64,000 nucleotides of DNA from CATOSP01 sp965205385. GTDB taxonomy: Bacteria; Chloroflexota; Dehalococcoidia; Lucifugimonadales; UBA3495. Where the stretch lies: NCBI GenBank assembly GCA_965205385.1, contig CBDBGS010000007.1:248001-312000 (forward strand), read 5' to 3'. The first letter of the stretch is position 1; every line of letters starts with the position of its first letter. Shown here one piece after another: positions 1 to 8,314 of this stretch. The notes beneath the pieces are model-generated. The model did not search any database, was not told the origin of the DNA, and was given only the letters and a program-made list of their open reading frames with translations. Both the position numbers and the translations under genes were made by a program.

Positions 1-227
1 GCGGGCAACGTGATCGTGGGCAGCCCGGAATCGGTGCGGCAAGACTGACGCAGGCTATCAAAGAGTTAAGGGTCGGCAACCTGATGCTCTTGCTCCACTT
101 CGGCGACATGCCTAAAGAGATGACCATGAAGAACACCGAGCTGTTCGCCAAGGAAGTGATGCCCTACGTGCGGGACATTTGGTCTGAGTACGAGACTCGC
201 TGGTGGCCCCAGACGATGGAGGGTTAG
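1..227 (+). pseudogene. C-terminal end of an LLM-class flavin oxidoreductase, frameshifted
   Basis: Only the 3' end is inside the window. Frame 1 opens with AGNVIVGSPESVRQ and hits a stop at 46-48. Frame 3 from about position 42 continues with RLTQAIKELRVGNLMLLL and runs to the stop at 225-227. The two pieces join into a continuous tail of a luciferase-like monooxygenase, a family that uses reduced FMN or F420. The simplest explanation is loss of one A in the CAA(A)GA stretch near 40-43. This may be a true mutation or an assembly error. It ends 9 bp before the alpha/beta hydrolase gene, so the two were probably co-transcribed. Confidence 0.7.
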
Positions 228-236
228 GGGACGACG

Positions 237-1028
237 ATGCCGCCGGAAACACTCAACATATCTATGCAAAACGGAATGTTCCAGGCTGAGGTCCTTCGCG
301 CCGGCCAAGGGGAGCCCTTGATATATCTCCACGGAGCCGCGGGACATAAGGGATGGGCGCCATTCCTGGACCGGCTGGCGGAACAATTCACCGTTTATGC
401 GCCCTACATCCCCGGTTACTCCAACTCAACCGGGCTCGAGTACTTGGAAGACGTCCTTGATCTGACCTTGTACCACCTGGAACTGATGGATGCGCTGGAG
501 TTAAACCGCGCCCATTTGGCCGGTCATTTTCTGGGAGGCATGATCGCGGCGGAAATGGCCGCTCTTTCGCCCGGCTATGTGGACCGGCTGGTGTTGATCG
601 CTCCGGCTGGACTATGGCGCGACGATGCTCCAGTGGCTGACTTTCTGGCTATGAATTCGGCTGAACTCCAAGAGTGCCTTTGGGCCAGCGGATCAGCGGA
701 CGGAACGATTTCCGCCGAAGACATGGCGGCGGGGGAACGGGCCATGGAGCTGCTGTCTCCCGAACGCGTTCAAGACCTCACGTCCGCGGGTAAGTTCCTA
801 TGGCCCATCCCCGACCGTGGCTTCAAACGCCGCGCCTACCGCATCAAGGCTCCGTCGTTGATCGTATGGGGACAGGACGACCGGCTTGTTTCTCAGGTGT
901 ACGCCAATGACTTCGCCCGGCTTATCTCAGGGTCCAAGGTGAAGGTCTTTCCGGACGCGGGTCACTTGATAATGTTGGAACAGTCGGACGCCCTGGCGGG
1001 GACGATTAACCAGTTTCTCAAGGGTTAG
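237..1028 (+). CDS. Alpha/beta-hydrolase fold protein lacking the nucleophile serine
   Basis: 263 aa with the alpha/beta-hydrolase layout: the oxyanion-hole motif LHGAAGH near residues 31-37, the nucleophile elbow at 96-100, an acid-bearing GQDDRLV segment near 212-218, and the terminal DAGH with His243. The elbow reads GHFLGG where the family has GHSxGG, so residue 98 (TTT) is Phe instead of the catalytic Ser; a serine codon TCT is one base away. Classical esterase or C-C hydrolase chemistry is therefore unlikely, unless this is a sequence error. The ATG follows an AGGGGACGACG stretch that can act as ribosome binding site. It lies directly downstream of the LLM oxidoreductase remnant, a pairing typical of aromatic or xenobiotic catabolism. 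Family confident, activity doubtful. Confidence 0.85.
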   Translation: MPPETLNISMQNGMFQAEVLRAGQGEPLIYLHGAAGHKGWAPFLDRLAEQFTVYAPYIPGYSNSTGLEYLEDVLDLTLYHLELMDALELNRAHLAGHFLGGMIAAEMAALSPGYVDRLVLIAPAGLWRDDAPVADFLAMNSAELQECLWASGSADGTISAEDMAAGERAMELLSPERVQDLTSAGKFLWPIPDRGFKRRAYRIKAPSLIVWGQDDRLVSQVYANDFARLISGSKVKVFPDAGHLIMLEQSDALAGTINQFLKG

Positions 1029-1177
1029 CCGGGGCAGGGTCAACATCACCAGGGTAGCGGCAGAGCGTTGAGGGTTCCCTGTCTCGTCATCGCCATTGCG
1101 GCGGCTCTGATCTTTCTGGTATCCCTCGCCACCTGCCGAATAGTTGGGCTACCCGTATCGGTGGACACGCCGGGTTC

Positions 1178-1552
1178 TCACGCCGATGCCTCCACCGCAT
1201 GCTTGAGGTGCGATACTTCTTGGACTCGGCCGCCGGAACCCAGGAGTATCGAAACCAGGTCAATCCGCCAGTTAGAGTGAGTCAGACCCTTTTCCGCGAT
1301 GTAATGGTGTGCGGTTGATTCCAGCCGACCCGCCTTGGAGGGGGTTATGGACTCCTGGGGAGTCCCGAACCTCGTACCCCGGCGGGTCCGCACTTCTACG
1401 AAGACTAGCTCGCCACCATCACTGGCCACGATGTCCACTTCGCCCCAACGGCAACGGTACTTGGTGTCGAGAACCCGGTACCCTTCGCGTTCGAGGAAGC
1501 GGCGGGCAACTCCTTCTCCCCAGTTGCCTAGTTTGAGGCGCGGACTAGCCAT
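1178..1552 (-). CDS. yraN: YraN/UPF0102 family endonuclease-like protein
   Basis: About 124 aa from the ATG at 1552. A longer upstream reading is open, but homology begins with MASPRLKLGNWGEG. The family signature is present: GxxGE...A..FLE..GY near the start, then WGEVDIVA and LVFVEVRTRRG, which resemble the D-(E/Q)xK core of the restriction-endonuclease fold, with Arg where many nucleases have Lys. The biochemical role in bacteria is poorly defined. Its start overlaps the 3' end of rnhB by 8 bp on the same strand, the usual mnmA/rnhB/yraN-type neighbourhood, so it is probably translationally coupled. Confidence 0.88.
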   Translation of the reverse strand: MASPRLKLGNWGEGVARRFLEREGYRVLDTKYRCRWGEVDIVASDGGELVFVEVRTRRGTRFGTPQESITPSKAGRLESTAHHYIAEKGLTHSNWRIDLVSILLGSGGRVQEVSHLKHAVEASA

Positions 1553-2189
1553 TCGGCGCCCCTTGCATTGTCCCGCCGTTGGTGCGCAACGGGCTGAAGG
1601 AGCGCCGGTGGATGGGGCAGGGGCCGTTTTCGCGCAACAGGGCGAGGTGTTGGGCCGTACCGTAGCCTTTGTTGCGGTCGAAGGCATAGCCGGGGTAACG
1701 CTGGTGTGCTTCCCCCATCATCCGGTCCCGGGCCACTTTGGCGACGATTGACGCGGCCGCTATTGACAGGCTGAACCCATCGCCGCCGACGATTGTCTGA
1801 AAGGGGAATCGGCATTCCCGAATCGGAACGTAGTCCAATAGCAGGTAGGAAGGGTCCAGAGGGAGGCGTGCGACGGCCTCGAGCATTGCGTTGATGCAAG
1901 CCGGGCCAATCCCCATCCTGTCGATTACGCCTGGCGCGATCTGGGCTACTCCAATGGCCAGGGCGTGAGTCTCTACCAGTTCCACGGCATAGGCCCGTTG
2001 GCGTGGTGACAGCTTCTTGCTGTCGTCCAGATGGGACGTCCAAGGTTCCGAGCAGTCCAAGGCTGGGGAGAAAACAACCGCGGCGGCGACCACGGGCCCG
2101 GCCAGCGGGCCACGTCCCACCTCGTCCACGCCTGCCACCAGGGGATATCCCCGCGCGTGAAGCTCCTGTTCTAGCGAGAAGTCCGGCAC
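1545..2189 (-). CDS. rnhB: Ribonuclease HII
   Basis: 214 aa. Cleaves RNA in RNA-DNA hybrids and starts removal of misincorporated ribonucleotides. The catalytic carboxylates are visible: Asp22-Glu23 in GVDEVGRGPLAGPV, Asp119 in LLLDYVPI and Asp137 in GGDGFS, followed by the IAAASIVAKVARD helix typical of type 2 RNase H. The start is a GTG preceded by a strong GGAGGAGGGG site. It sits between mnmA (48 bp upstream) and yraN (8 bp overlap), all on the minus strand, so the three likely form one operon. Length is normal for the family. Confidence 0.95.
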   Translation of the reverse strand: MPDFSLEQELHARGYPLVAGVDEVGRGPLAGPVVAAAVVFSPALDCSEPWTSHLDDSKKLSPRQRAYAVELVETHALAIGVAQIAPGVIDRMGIGPACINAMLEAVARLPLDPSYLLLDYVPIRECRFPFQTIVGGDGFSLSIAAASIVAKVARDRMMGEAHQRYPGYAFDRNKGYGTAQHLALLRENGPCPIHRRSFSPLRTNGGTMQGAPNG

Positions 2190-2237
2190 CCCACCCCTCC
2201 TCCGGAGCTTCCAATCAAGGCTGAGAAACGCCCTAGA

Positions 2238-3350
2238 CTAGGCTCCCGACAAACCCGGCCTTTCAGATTGACCAAGCTCCACGTGGGAACTCTCGATGAT
2301 CCCTCCGCCTAACAGGACGTTGCCCTGGTAGAAAACAGCGGCCTGTCCAGGCGTCAGCGCCCGTTGGGGTTCGTGGAAGCAAACCAGGGCTTCACCATTC
2401 TGGGGATAAAGGACTGCCTGAGCTTCCTTGGACTTGTATCTAATCTTGACCGAGACCTCCAACGGTCCGGCCGGGACTAAGCCCGAAGTGTAATTGACCC
2501 TGGAGGCGCGGAACTGGCCGCGGTTGAGGGCCGATTCGGGTCCAACGACAACCCGGCGGGTGTCCGCGTCCAGACTGATCACGTACAGGGGCTCGCCCAC
2601 CTGGATGCCTATCCCCCGGCGTTGCCCTACAGTGAAGAACTCGATGCCTTTATGCCGCCCTAGGACCTTGCCATCAAGGTCCACGATTTCCCCAGGTATG
2701 GAATTGACGTGCTGTTGAAGATAGGTTTTGTAGTCGCCCAACGGGATGAAGCAGATATCTTGACTGTCAGGCTTGTCCGCGTTGGGGAATGCGGCATCCC
2801 GGGCTATCCGGCGGATCTCGCTTTTCGCGTAAGCTCCCACCGGCATCAGGGTGTGGTCCATCTCATCCTGGCCCATGCCGAAGAGAACGTAGGACTGGTC
2901 CTTATCGGGGTCAATTCCCTTTTTGAGTAGCCAGCCTTCGGTTCCCCGGACTATCTGGGCGTAGTGGCCTGTCGCCACCCACCCGGCGTCCAACGCCCTG
3001 GCGCGGTTAACCAGGAAGTTGAACTTGATCTTATCGTTACACGCGATGCACGGATGGGGTGTCCGGCCTCTTTGGTACTCGGCGGTGAAGTAGTCGATGA
3101 CGTGGGACTGGAACTGGTCTTGGACGTTCAGCACGTAATGGGGAATGCCGAGGCGGCGGCACACGGCGCGGGCGTCTTCAACGTCGTCAAGGGTGCAGCA
3201 GCCTTGATAATTGGCGGGCAATTCGGCTTGGTCGAGGCTGTATAGCTTCATGGTGACGCCGACCACGTCGAAACCCCGGCGCTGCAAGAGTAACGCCGCT
3301 ACTGAGGAGTCCACGCCGCCGCTCATGGCGACAACTACTTTTTCCGGCAT
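2238..3350 (-). CDS. mnmA: tRNA-specific 2-thiouridylase MnmA
   Basis: 370 aa. Transfers sulfur to U34 of tRNA-Lys, -Glu and -Gln in an ATP-dependent reaction in the cytoplasm. Seen here: the PP-loop AMSGGVDSS at residues 8-16, the nucleophile Cys104 in PCIACNDKIKF, the sulfur-relay Cys200 in DSQDICF, and the GQRRGIG segment of the tRNA-binding domain. Length matches the family. The ATG has AAGGGA 7-9 bp upstream. First gene of a minus-strand cluster with rnhB and yraN, divergent from the RDD-domain gene at 3545. Confidence 0.96.
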   Translation of the reverse strand: MPEKVVVAMSGGVDSSVAALLLQRRGFDVVGVTMKLYSLDQAELPANYQGCCTLDDVEDARAVCRRLGIPHYVLNVQDQFQSHVIDYFTAEYQRGRTPHPCIACNDKIKFNFLVNRARALDAGWVATGHYAQIVRGTEGWLLKKGIDPDKDQSYVLFGMGQDEMDHTLMPVGAYAKSEIRRIARDAAFPNADKPDSQDICFIPLGDYKTYLQQHVNSIPGEIVDLDGKVLGRHKGIEFFTVGQRRGIGIQVGEPLYVISLDADTRRVVVGPESALNRGQFRASRVNYTSGLVPAGPLEVSVKIRYKSKEAQAVLYPQNGEALVCFHEPQRALTPGQAAVFYQGNVLLGGGIIESSHVELGQSERPGLSGA

Positions 3351-3544
3351 CGTTCGTTCCCTTTCCTGTAATCAGCCTAGCACAGCGTAGAGTTTGGACA
3401 CAACGGGGTTATTCCTAGTAGCATAGGGCGCCAACATTCCCGCGAATAGAGAGCCAGGGGTGTTGATGGTCCTAGTCCCTAGGCGTTGCCGCAGTCCGGC
3501 AAAGGCGTCGGGCCATTTGCATAACCAACCTCCGAGAGGTTTAA

Positions 3545-4129
3545 GTGAGCGTCAGCGCACAGGGTCCCGATTTGGTTTTGGGATATTGCCCGAGGTGCGG
3601 CAACCAACTGCTGGAGGGCGAATTGTATTGTCCCCGGTGCGGCGAGACCGTCGACCCTACGCCGCCGCGCGTCGACGACCGGACCGTGTCGTCTCCGTTT
3701 CCGAGTGGATACATAGGGTTCTGGAGCCGGCTTGTGGCGCTTGTGATAGACGAAATTATTATGATCGTGGCCGCGGTTTTATGTTTGATAGTGATTGTCG
3801 TCGTAATTACAGGGCAATCGTTCGGTGTTACATTCTTCGTGCGCATATTCCTTTCGTTCGCCATTCTCCTGGCTGTATTAATGAGCTACTGGATCGTGTT
3901 TACGGCCATCTGGGGGCAGACGCTGGGTAAGATGGCCTTGGGCATTAAGGTCGTCGACCGCGAGGGTCGACCTCCGGGATTATGGAAGGCTTTCCTTCGC
4001 GAAGTGGTCGGCAAGATCCTCTCAGGACTCCCGATTTGCATGGGGTACATCTGGGTAGCTTTCGATCGTGAGAAACGTGGGTGGCACGACCATATTGCGG
4101 GTACTTACGTCGTGAGCGCACCGCGGTAG
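3545..4129 (+). CDS. RDD-family membrane protein with N-terminal zinc ribbon
   Basis: 194 aa from a GTG with GAGAGGT upstream. The N-terminus is a zinc ribbon with two CPRCG knuckles (Cys15/18 and 29/32). A Pro-rich linker leads to an RDD domain: the first helix carries WSRLVALVIDEI, a second hydrophobic segment follows, and the conserved WGQTLGKMALGIKVVDREG and KRGWHDHIAGTYVV segments close the domain. RDD proteins are small integral membrane proteins of mostly unknown role, some linked to ion transport. It faces the hicBA pair, with only 9 bp between the convergent ends. Confidence 0.9.
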   Translation: MSVSAQGPDLVLGYCPRCGNQLLEGELYCPRCGETVDPTPPRVDDRTVSSPFPSGYIGFWSRLVALVIDEIIMIVAAVLCLIVIVVVITGQSFGVTFFVRIFLSFAILLAVLMSYWIVFTAIWGQTLGKMALGIKVVDREGRPPGLWKAFLREVVGKILSGLPICMGYIWVAFDREKRGWHDHIAGTYVVSAPR

Positions 4130-4138
4130 CGAAGGGGG

Positions 4139-4396
4139 CTACGCGGACTTCGCTACCGCAGCGCCTCCCAAAAATTCGTCCAGCGAGATGTCCAGAAGGG
4201 TGAGGATGCTTCTCAAGGTCCCACGAGGCACCTCGCGTCTACCAAGTACTACGGGAGCTGTGAGAACCCGGCCTTCCCCGTCCCTATGGTACGACAGATG
4301 GCCGTCGCCGTCGGCTGTGCCGGGATAGCATCCGTGGCGCTCCAACGCTCTCGTGATCTGAGAGCTGGAGCAGAGTGGGATGCGGCTAAATTGCAC
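4139..4396 (-). CDS. hicA: HicA-family toxin (mRNA interferase)
   Basis: 85 aa, probably a double-stranded-RNA-binding-fold mRNA interferase. It has the expected order: CSSSQITRALERHGCYP, then GHLSYHR carrying the likely catalytic His, then VPRGTLRSILTLLDISLDEFL. Compared with short HicA toxins it has a slightly extended C-terminus. It overlaps the 3' end of the upstream hicB-like gene by 11 bp on the same strand, so antitoxin is made first. Homology is by motif pattern only, so family assignment is good but activity is inferred. Confidence 0.82.
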   Translation of the reverse strand: MQFSRIPLCSSSQITRALERHGCYPGTADGDGHLSYHRDGEGRVLTAPVVLGRREVPRGTLRSILTLLDISLDEFLGGAAVAKSA

Positions 4397-4715
4397 TGGC
4401 GAGAGGTACTAGGCAGGAATAAATTGTGAATATCTTGCCTGGCGTGACGCCGACGTATACTCCATCTGATGTGGGCGGGCCTTCGTTGATCCGTATATTG
4501 CGTTCACGAAGTACCCTACGCAGTTCCCCCGCTTCCTCCAGCCCCTTCAAATGCACTTCAATCGCTTCTCCCGGATTTTCGAGAGCCTCATCTATTGTGT
4601 CGCCACAACTCGCTGACCCCAATTCGCGGCAGTAAGGTACGAATTGTTTTTCTTCCTTGTCAACCAGCCCAGTTAAGATCACATGCCCGTAGGTGCGGCT
4701 CTTCTCGGTTGTCAT
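4386..4715 (-). CDS. hicB: HicB-family antitoxin
   Basis: 109 aa from the ATG at 4715; an upstream extension to 4793 is open but not family-like. The core FVPYCRELGSASCGDTIDEALENPGEAIEVHLKGLEEAGEL is the degraded RNase H-like HicB fold that binds and blocks HicA. The tail is short and no clear DNA-binding domain is visible, so autoregulation is uncertain. It precedes and overlaps hicA by 11 bp. Confidence 0.82.
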   Translation of the reverse strand: MTTEKSRTYGHVILTGLVDKEEKQFVPYCRELGSASCGDTIDEALENPGEAIEVHLKGLEEAGELRRVLRERNIRINEGPPTSDGVYVGVTPGKIFTIYSCLVPLASAI

Positions 4716-4892
4716 CGGCGGACTCCCAATTTGCAGTGCGTCGCGAGACCAGATTGGGCTCTGTTCGCAAGGATAGCATGTCTTGCGTGACACGGATAAT
4801 TTTATAGGAGCGTGGCTTCCAGGTGGTGGAGGCTCGTCTGAGGCGTTAGACTAGCGCTGTTGCCTAACCAAGATTGGAGAAGGAGAAGCGAC

Positions 4893-5846
4893 ATGCCGAC
4901 CACTTTCGGATGCTCTCTACCCAGCAGGGGCCCTATGTCCAGCCCGGAGGGGTTGCGAAGTTTGGCCCGAAGCGCGGAACAGGCCGGATTCGATTCGGTG
5001 TGGGTCAGCGACCACATCATCTTGCCCCGCCAGGTCGAATCTTTTTACCCTTATGCCGCTGACGGCGTGGCCACATTCCGGCCCGATGAGCCGTACTACG
5101 AGCCGCTGGCGGCGTTGAACTTCCTGGCCGGTTGCACGGAACGGGTAAGGTTGGGCACCCACGTGCTCATCCTTCCCTACCGCAACCCGGTGCTGACCGC
5201 CAAGATACTCTCAACCCTGGACGTTCTCTCAGGTGGGCGTGTAATCCTGGGCGCCGGAGTGGGCTGGATGGAAGAGGAGTTCCAGGCATTGGGGTTGGAC
5301 ACCTATCACGAGCGCGGTGCGGTGACCGACGAGTATATCCAGCTTTACAAAGAGCTATGGACCAACGACCGGCCGGAGTTCGAGGGTAAGTATTACCAGC
5401 TATCCGGGGCCGGGTTCCAGCCCAAGCCGGTCCAGAAGCCTCACATTCCTATCTGGATTGGGGGCCATACCGGACCGGCGATCCGCCGCGCGGCCAAATA
5501 TGGCGACGGATGGATGCCCATCGGTCTGCGGCCTCCAGCGATTCTGGAACCCGAGGAGTTCGGTGGCATGGTGGCCCGGCTGCGTCGGCAGACGGCTAGA
5601 GCGGGAAGGGAAGAGGACGCGGTTGCCCTGTGTTTCAGCACCAACATAGCGTTTGACGATGCCTCCGGTCCAGACCGCCGTATGATGACCGGCGTCCCAG
5701 AGCAGATCGCCGCCGACCTTCGCCAGTACCAGGACCTGGGCGTTAGAAACTTCATCTTTAGCATTCCTGGCGACAGCGCATCCGAGATGCGGGAAAACAT
5801 GGACCGGTTTTCCAGTCAGGTGAAACCCCTTATACCCCAGGAGTGA
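4893..5846 (+). CDS. LLM-class (F420- or FMN-dependent) oxidoreductase
   Basis: 317 aa, luciferase-like TIM-barrel oxidoreductase. Start at ATG 4893 is chosen because GGAGAAGGAGAAGCGAC directly precedes it; a TTG at 4860 is also in frame. Family hallmarks: AEQAGFDSVWVSDHI near the N-terminus, LGTHVLILPYRNPVLTAK, the GRVILGAGVGWMEEEFQALG segment, and PIWIGGHTGPAIRRAAKYGDGWMP. The substrate is unknown. The downstream PEP-mutase-family gene begins 9 bp after its stop, so the two form an operon. Confidence 0.92.
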   Translation: MPTTFGCSLPSRGPMSSPEGLRSLARSAEQAGFDSVWVSDHIILPRQVESFYPYAADGVATFRPDEPYYEPLAALNFLAGCTERVRLGTHVLILPYRNPVLTAKILSTLDVLSGGRVILGAGVGWMEEEFQALGLDTYHERGAVTDEYIQLYKELWTNDRPEFEGKYYQLSGAGFQPKPVQKPHIPIWIGGHTGPAIRRAAKYGDGWMPIGLRPPAILEPEEFGGMVARLRRQTARAGREEDAVALCFSTNIAFDDASGPDRRMMTGVPEQIAADLRQYQDLGVRNFIFSIPGDSASEMRENMDRFSSQVKPLIPQE

Positions 5847-5855
5847 GGTGACGCA

Positions 5856-6743
5856 ATGACCGTAAGGACCGACCTAAGGGCCAAGCTAAACTCTGGGCAG
5901 CCGATAGTTGCACCGGGGGCCTACGACCCCATCTCGGCCCGGCTCGTGGAGTCACTGGGATTCGAGACCATCTATACCGGCGGTTACATGAGCGGCGCGC
6001 ATTTGGCGGTGACCGAACCGTTGATGACTATGACCGAGCAGATAGCAGTCGCGGAGAAAGTGGCGCGTTCGGTACCGCTTCCGGTCATTTGCGACGCCGA
6101 CGCGGGCTATGGCGAGCCGGTACACGCCATGCACACGGTCCGTTCCTTCGAGGCTTCGGGAATCGCCGCGATCCACATCGAAGACCAGTTTTTCCCCAAG
6201 CGGGCCTCTTACCATGCTGGACTGGAACACGTTATCCCGATGGACGAGTTCCTTGAGAAGATACGGTACGCGCTGCAGGCCCGCACCGACCCGGACTTTC
6301 TCATCATAGGCCGGACCGACGCCTTCACCGCGGTTGAAGGGGACATGGACGAGGCCATACGCCGGGGCAACGGGCTCAGGGACCTGGGGGTTGACGTGGT
6401 GATGCCCCGCGGAGTGCGGAGCCGGGAGGACCTGGACACCTTCCGCAGGGGAGTGGCCGACGTCCCATTGGTGGTGATTGCCGGGGCGGACGACATCAGC
6501 ACCCAAGAATACATGGACCTGGGCTACCAGATGATGATTTACGCTACGTCGCCGATCATCGCGGCGGTGGACGGGTTCCGCAAGATTTACTCCAGTTTAC
6601 GCGACACCGGGCACATCGGGATCAACGCCCAGCAGGTGGCTGAGATGCGAGCGGAAATTGAGGCGTTGATCAGCCTCCCCGAGTACCAGGAAGTGGAAGC
6701 CCAGACCACTGAAAGGGAGTTCCAGGACCGGGCGGGGCACTAG
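5856..6743 (+). CDS. Isocitrate lyase/PEP mutase superfamily enzyme (no active-site Cys)
   Basis: 295 aa alpha/beta-barrel enzyme of the isocitrate lyase/phosphoenolpyruvate mutase group, which cleaves or forms C-C or P-C bonds of small oxoacids. Mg-binding motif CDADAGYG near residues 77-84, HIEDQFFPKR, and the IGRTDAF strand are visible. The lyase loop that carries KKCGH in true isocitrate lyases reads FPKRASYHAG here, so the catalytic Cys is absent. That argues against (methyl)isocitrate lyase and for a decarboxylase- or mutase-like reaction. GAGGTGACGCA precedes the ATG. It is coupled to the LLM oxidoreductase 9 bp upstream. Confidence 0.9.
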   Translation: MTVRTDLRAKLNSGQPIVAPGAYDPISARLVESLGFETIYTGGYMSGAHLAVTEPLMTMTEQIAVAEKVARSVPLPVICDADAGYGEPVHAMHTVRSFEASGIAAIHIEDQFFPKRASYHAGLEHVIPMDEFLEKIRYALQARTDPDFLIIGRTDAFTAVEGDMDEAIRRGNGLRDLGVDVVMPRGVRSREDLDTFRRGVADVPLVVIAGADDISTQEYMDLGYQMMIYATSPIIAAVDGFRKIYSSLRDTGHIGINAQQVAEMRAEIEALISLPEYQEVEAQTTEREFQDRAGH

Positions 6744-6768
6744 GGGTCATCCTCAGGGGCCGAGTGCC

Positions 6769-7323
6769 CTAAGGGCTGCGCCGAAACAGGCGCCAGACGG
6801 GGGTTACGAAACCGGGGAGGAGGCCGCCCCCGTCCAGGTCTTCGTGTTCGGTCAGAGTGTGCGGAGAAGCGCCGGGACGGAAAACCGTGACGGTTGTGGC
6901 TTGCGGGTCGGCCACCCACACCTCCCGCGAGCCGTAGCTGAGCCACATTGTAGCCTTGGCGGCCATCTCCGGATTGGAGTTGCTCGGGGACTTCACTTCG
7001 ACTGCCAGGTCTGGAGCCAATTCCGGATATCCCAGGGTCCCGGGTGGAACACGGTCCGGCGCGTGCCAGGCGACGTCCGGGGCCCGAACCGTATCCGGGT
7101 CTCGGTCCAACAGATAGCCCGGATCGCCTCCGACGGTCAGGCCGTAGTCGTTCGCGTCCGCGTAGTAGGTCAATATGCTGCCTATTCTGAGCATTACTCG
7201 CCCATGTTCGTGTCCCGGAGGCATCTTTTCTACCAACACTCCGCGGATAAGCTCGTACCGGCTGCCGTCCTTGGGCATCTTCAGCAATTCTTCGGCTGTG
7301 ATTGGCTTTAGTTTAGTCGTCAT
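6769..7323 (-). CDS. Uma2-family (DUF820) putative endonuclease
   Basis: 184 aa from the ATG at 7323; two codons further upstream are also possible. PD-(D/E)xK fold pattern: YELIRGVLVEKMPPGHEH, then RAPDVAWHAPDR, then LAVEVKSPSNS (Glu-x-Lys) and VWVADPQATTVTVFRP. Such genes are abundant and often in multiple copies in Chloroflexota and Cyanobacteria. Their role is unknown, and nuclease activity is inferred from fold. Single gene between two PEP-mutase-family genes, transcribed against the left one. Confidence 0.88.
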   Translation of the reverse strand: MTTKLKPITAEELLKMPKDGSRYELIRGVLVEKMPPGHEHGRVMLRIGSILTYYADANDYGLTVGGDPGYLLDRDPDTVRAPDVAWHAPDRVPPGTLGYPELAPDLAVEVKSPSNSNPEMAAKATMWLSYGSREVWVADPQATTVTVFRPGASPHTLTEHEDLDGGGLLPGFVTPVWRLFRRSP

Positions 7324-7413
7324 CTGGCCCCGCACCAATCGGGTAGTGTGTCTTGGTCGATTGGTCCCATCCTAACACGCCTAACACGGTCCTGATATTT
7401 GGGCGCCTGTCCC

Positions 7414-8280
7414 CTAATCCGCCGCAGGGGAAGGCGAAGGCTCAGTGACTCCGTACTTGCGTTCTAGCTCGTAGACCTCGTCCAGGCCCAGGAGTTCGGC
7501 TACGTCCCAGCGACTGCCATAGCGGGCGGCGTCTACCGCGCCTGTGTTTTTCAGTTCTTCGAAGGACTCCTTGACCTGTTGATAAATGAGCCAAATGGTG
7601 CTGCCGCAGATCATCAGCTTGTAGCCCAAGGCGTCAATGTCCTTGGTGTTCATCAGGTCGCCGTTGTACATCCGGGGTAGACCGGCCATGTCCCTTGCGT
7701 AGTTCTGAATGTCCGATTCGCTCTTGATTCCGTCAACGAAGACCATGTCTGCCCCAGCTTCCATGTAGGCGTTGCACCGGCTGATTGTGTCTTCCCAGCC
7801 GGTAACCGCGTAGGCGTCGCAACGGGCAATGACCACGAATTCGGGGACGGTGCGGGCGTCCAGGGCAGCTTTGATCTTCTGTACGTGTTCTTCCTGGGCG
7901 ACGACCTGCTTGCCCTCGAAAAAGCCGCACTTCTTGGGGAATAGCTGGTCTTCCAGGTGGATGGCCGCCACGCCGGCGGACTCATACTCGCGGACCGTGC
8001 GCTGAACGTTGAGCGGGTTGCCGTAACCGGTGTCGGCATCGCAAATCACGGGGATATCAACCGCGTTGGCGATGTACCTGGCGTTGGCGACCATTTCGGT
8101 CATGGTCAGCAGCCCCACGTCGGGGAAGCCGCGTTCGGCGGCGGTGCCGGCCCCAGTCATATAGACCGCCTGGAAGCCGACCGACTCGGCAATCTTGGCG
8201 TGTAGGGCGTTTAGGACGAAGGGGGCGACGACCATGTGCCCCGAGGTGAGCATTTGGCGCAGCTTGGTGGTGGTTTTCAT
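7414..8280 (-). CDS. Isocitrate lyase/PEP mutase superfamily enzyme (with KKCG loop)
   Basis: 288 aa, same superfamily as the gene at 5856 but clearly divergent. It has CDADTGYGNP for Mg binding, HLEDQLFPKKCGFFEG, and VVIARCDAY. The loop keeps the catalytic Cys (KKCG) but lacks the following His of KKCGH, so methylisocitrate-lyase-like or oxaloacetate-decarboxylase-like chemistry are both possible. A GGAGCATGAG stretch just upstream of the ATG can serve as binding site. It is a single-gene unit or pairs with the downstream minus-strand gene at 8315. Confidence 0.9.
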   Translation of the reverse strand: MKTTTKLRQMLTSGHMVVAPFVLNALHAKIAESVGFQAVYMTGAGTAAERGFPDVGLLTMTEMVANARYIANAVDIPVICDADTGYGNPLNVQRTVREYESAGVAAIHLEDQLFPKKCGFFEGKQVVAQEEHVQKIKAALDARTVPEFVVIARCDAYAVTGWEDTISRCNAYMEAGADMVFVDGIKSESDIQNYARDMAGLPRMYNGDLMNTKDIDALGYKLMICGSTIWLIYQQVKESFEELKNTGAVDAARYGSRWDVAELLGLDEVYELERKYGVTEPSPSPAAD

Positions 8281-8314
8281 CTCATGCTCCTTGTGGCTTG
8301 CTCCGGATGGGTCG

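Noticed and set aside
1068..1280. 70-codon plus-strand frame with a hydrophobic start
   Set aside because: It overlaps the 3' end of yraN antisense, has no binding site and turns non-protein-like after the first 30 codons.
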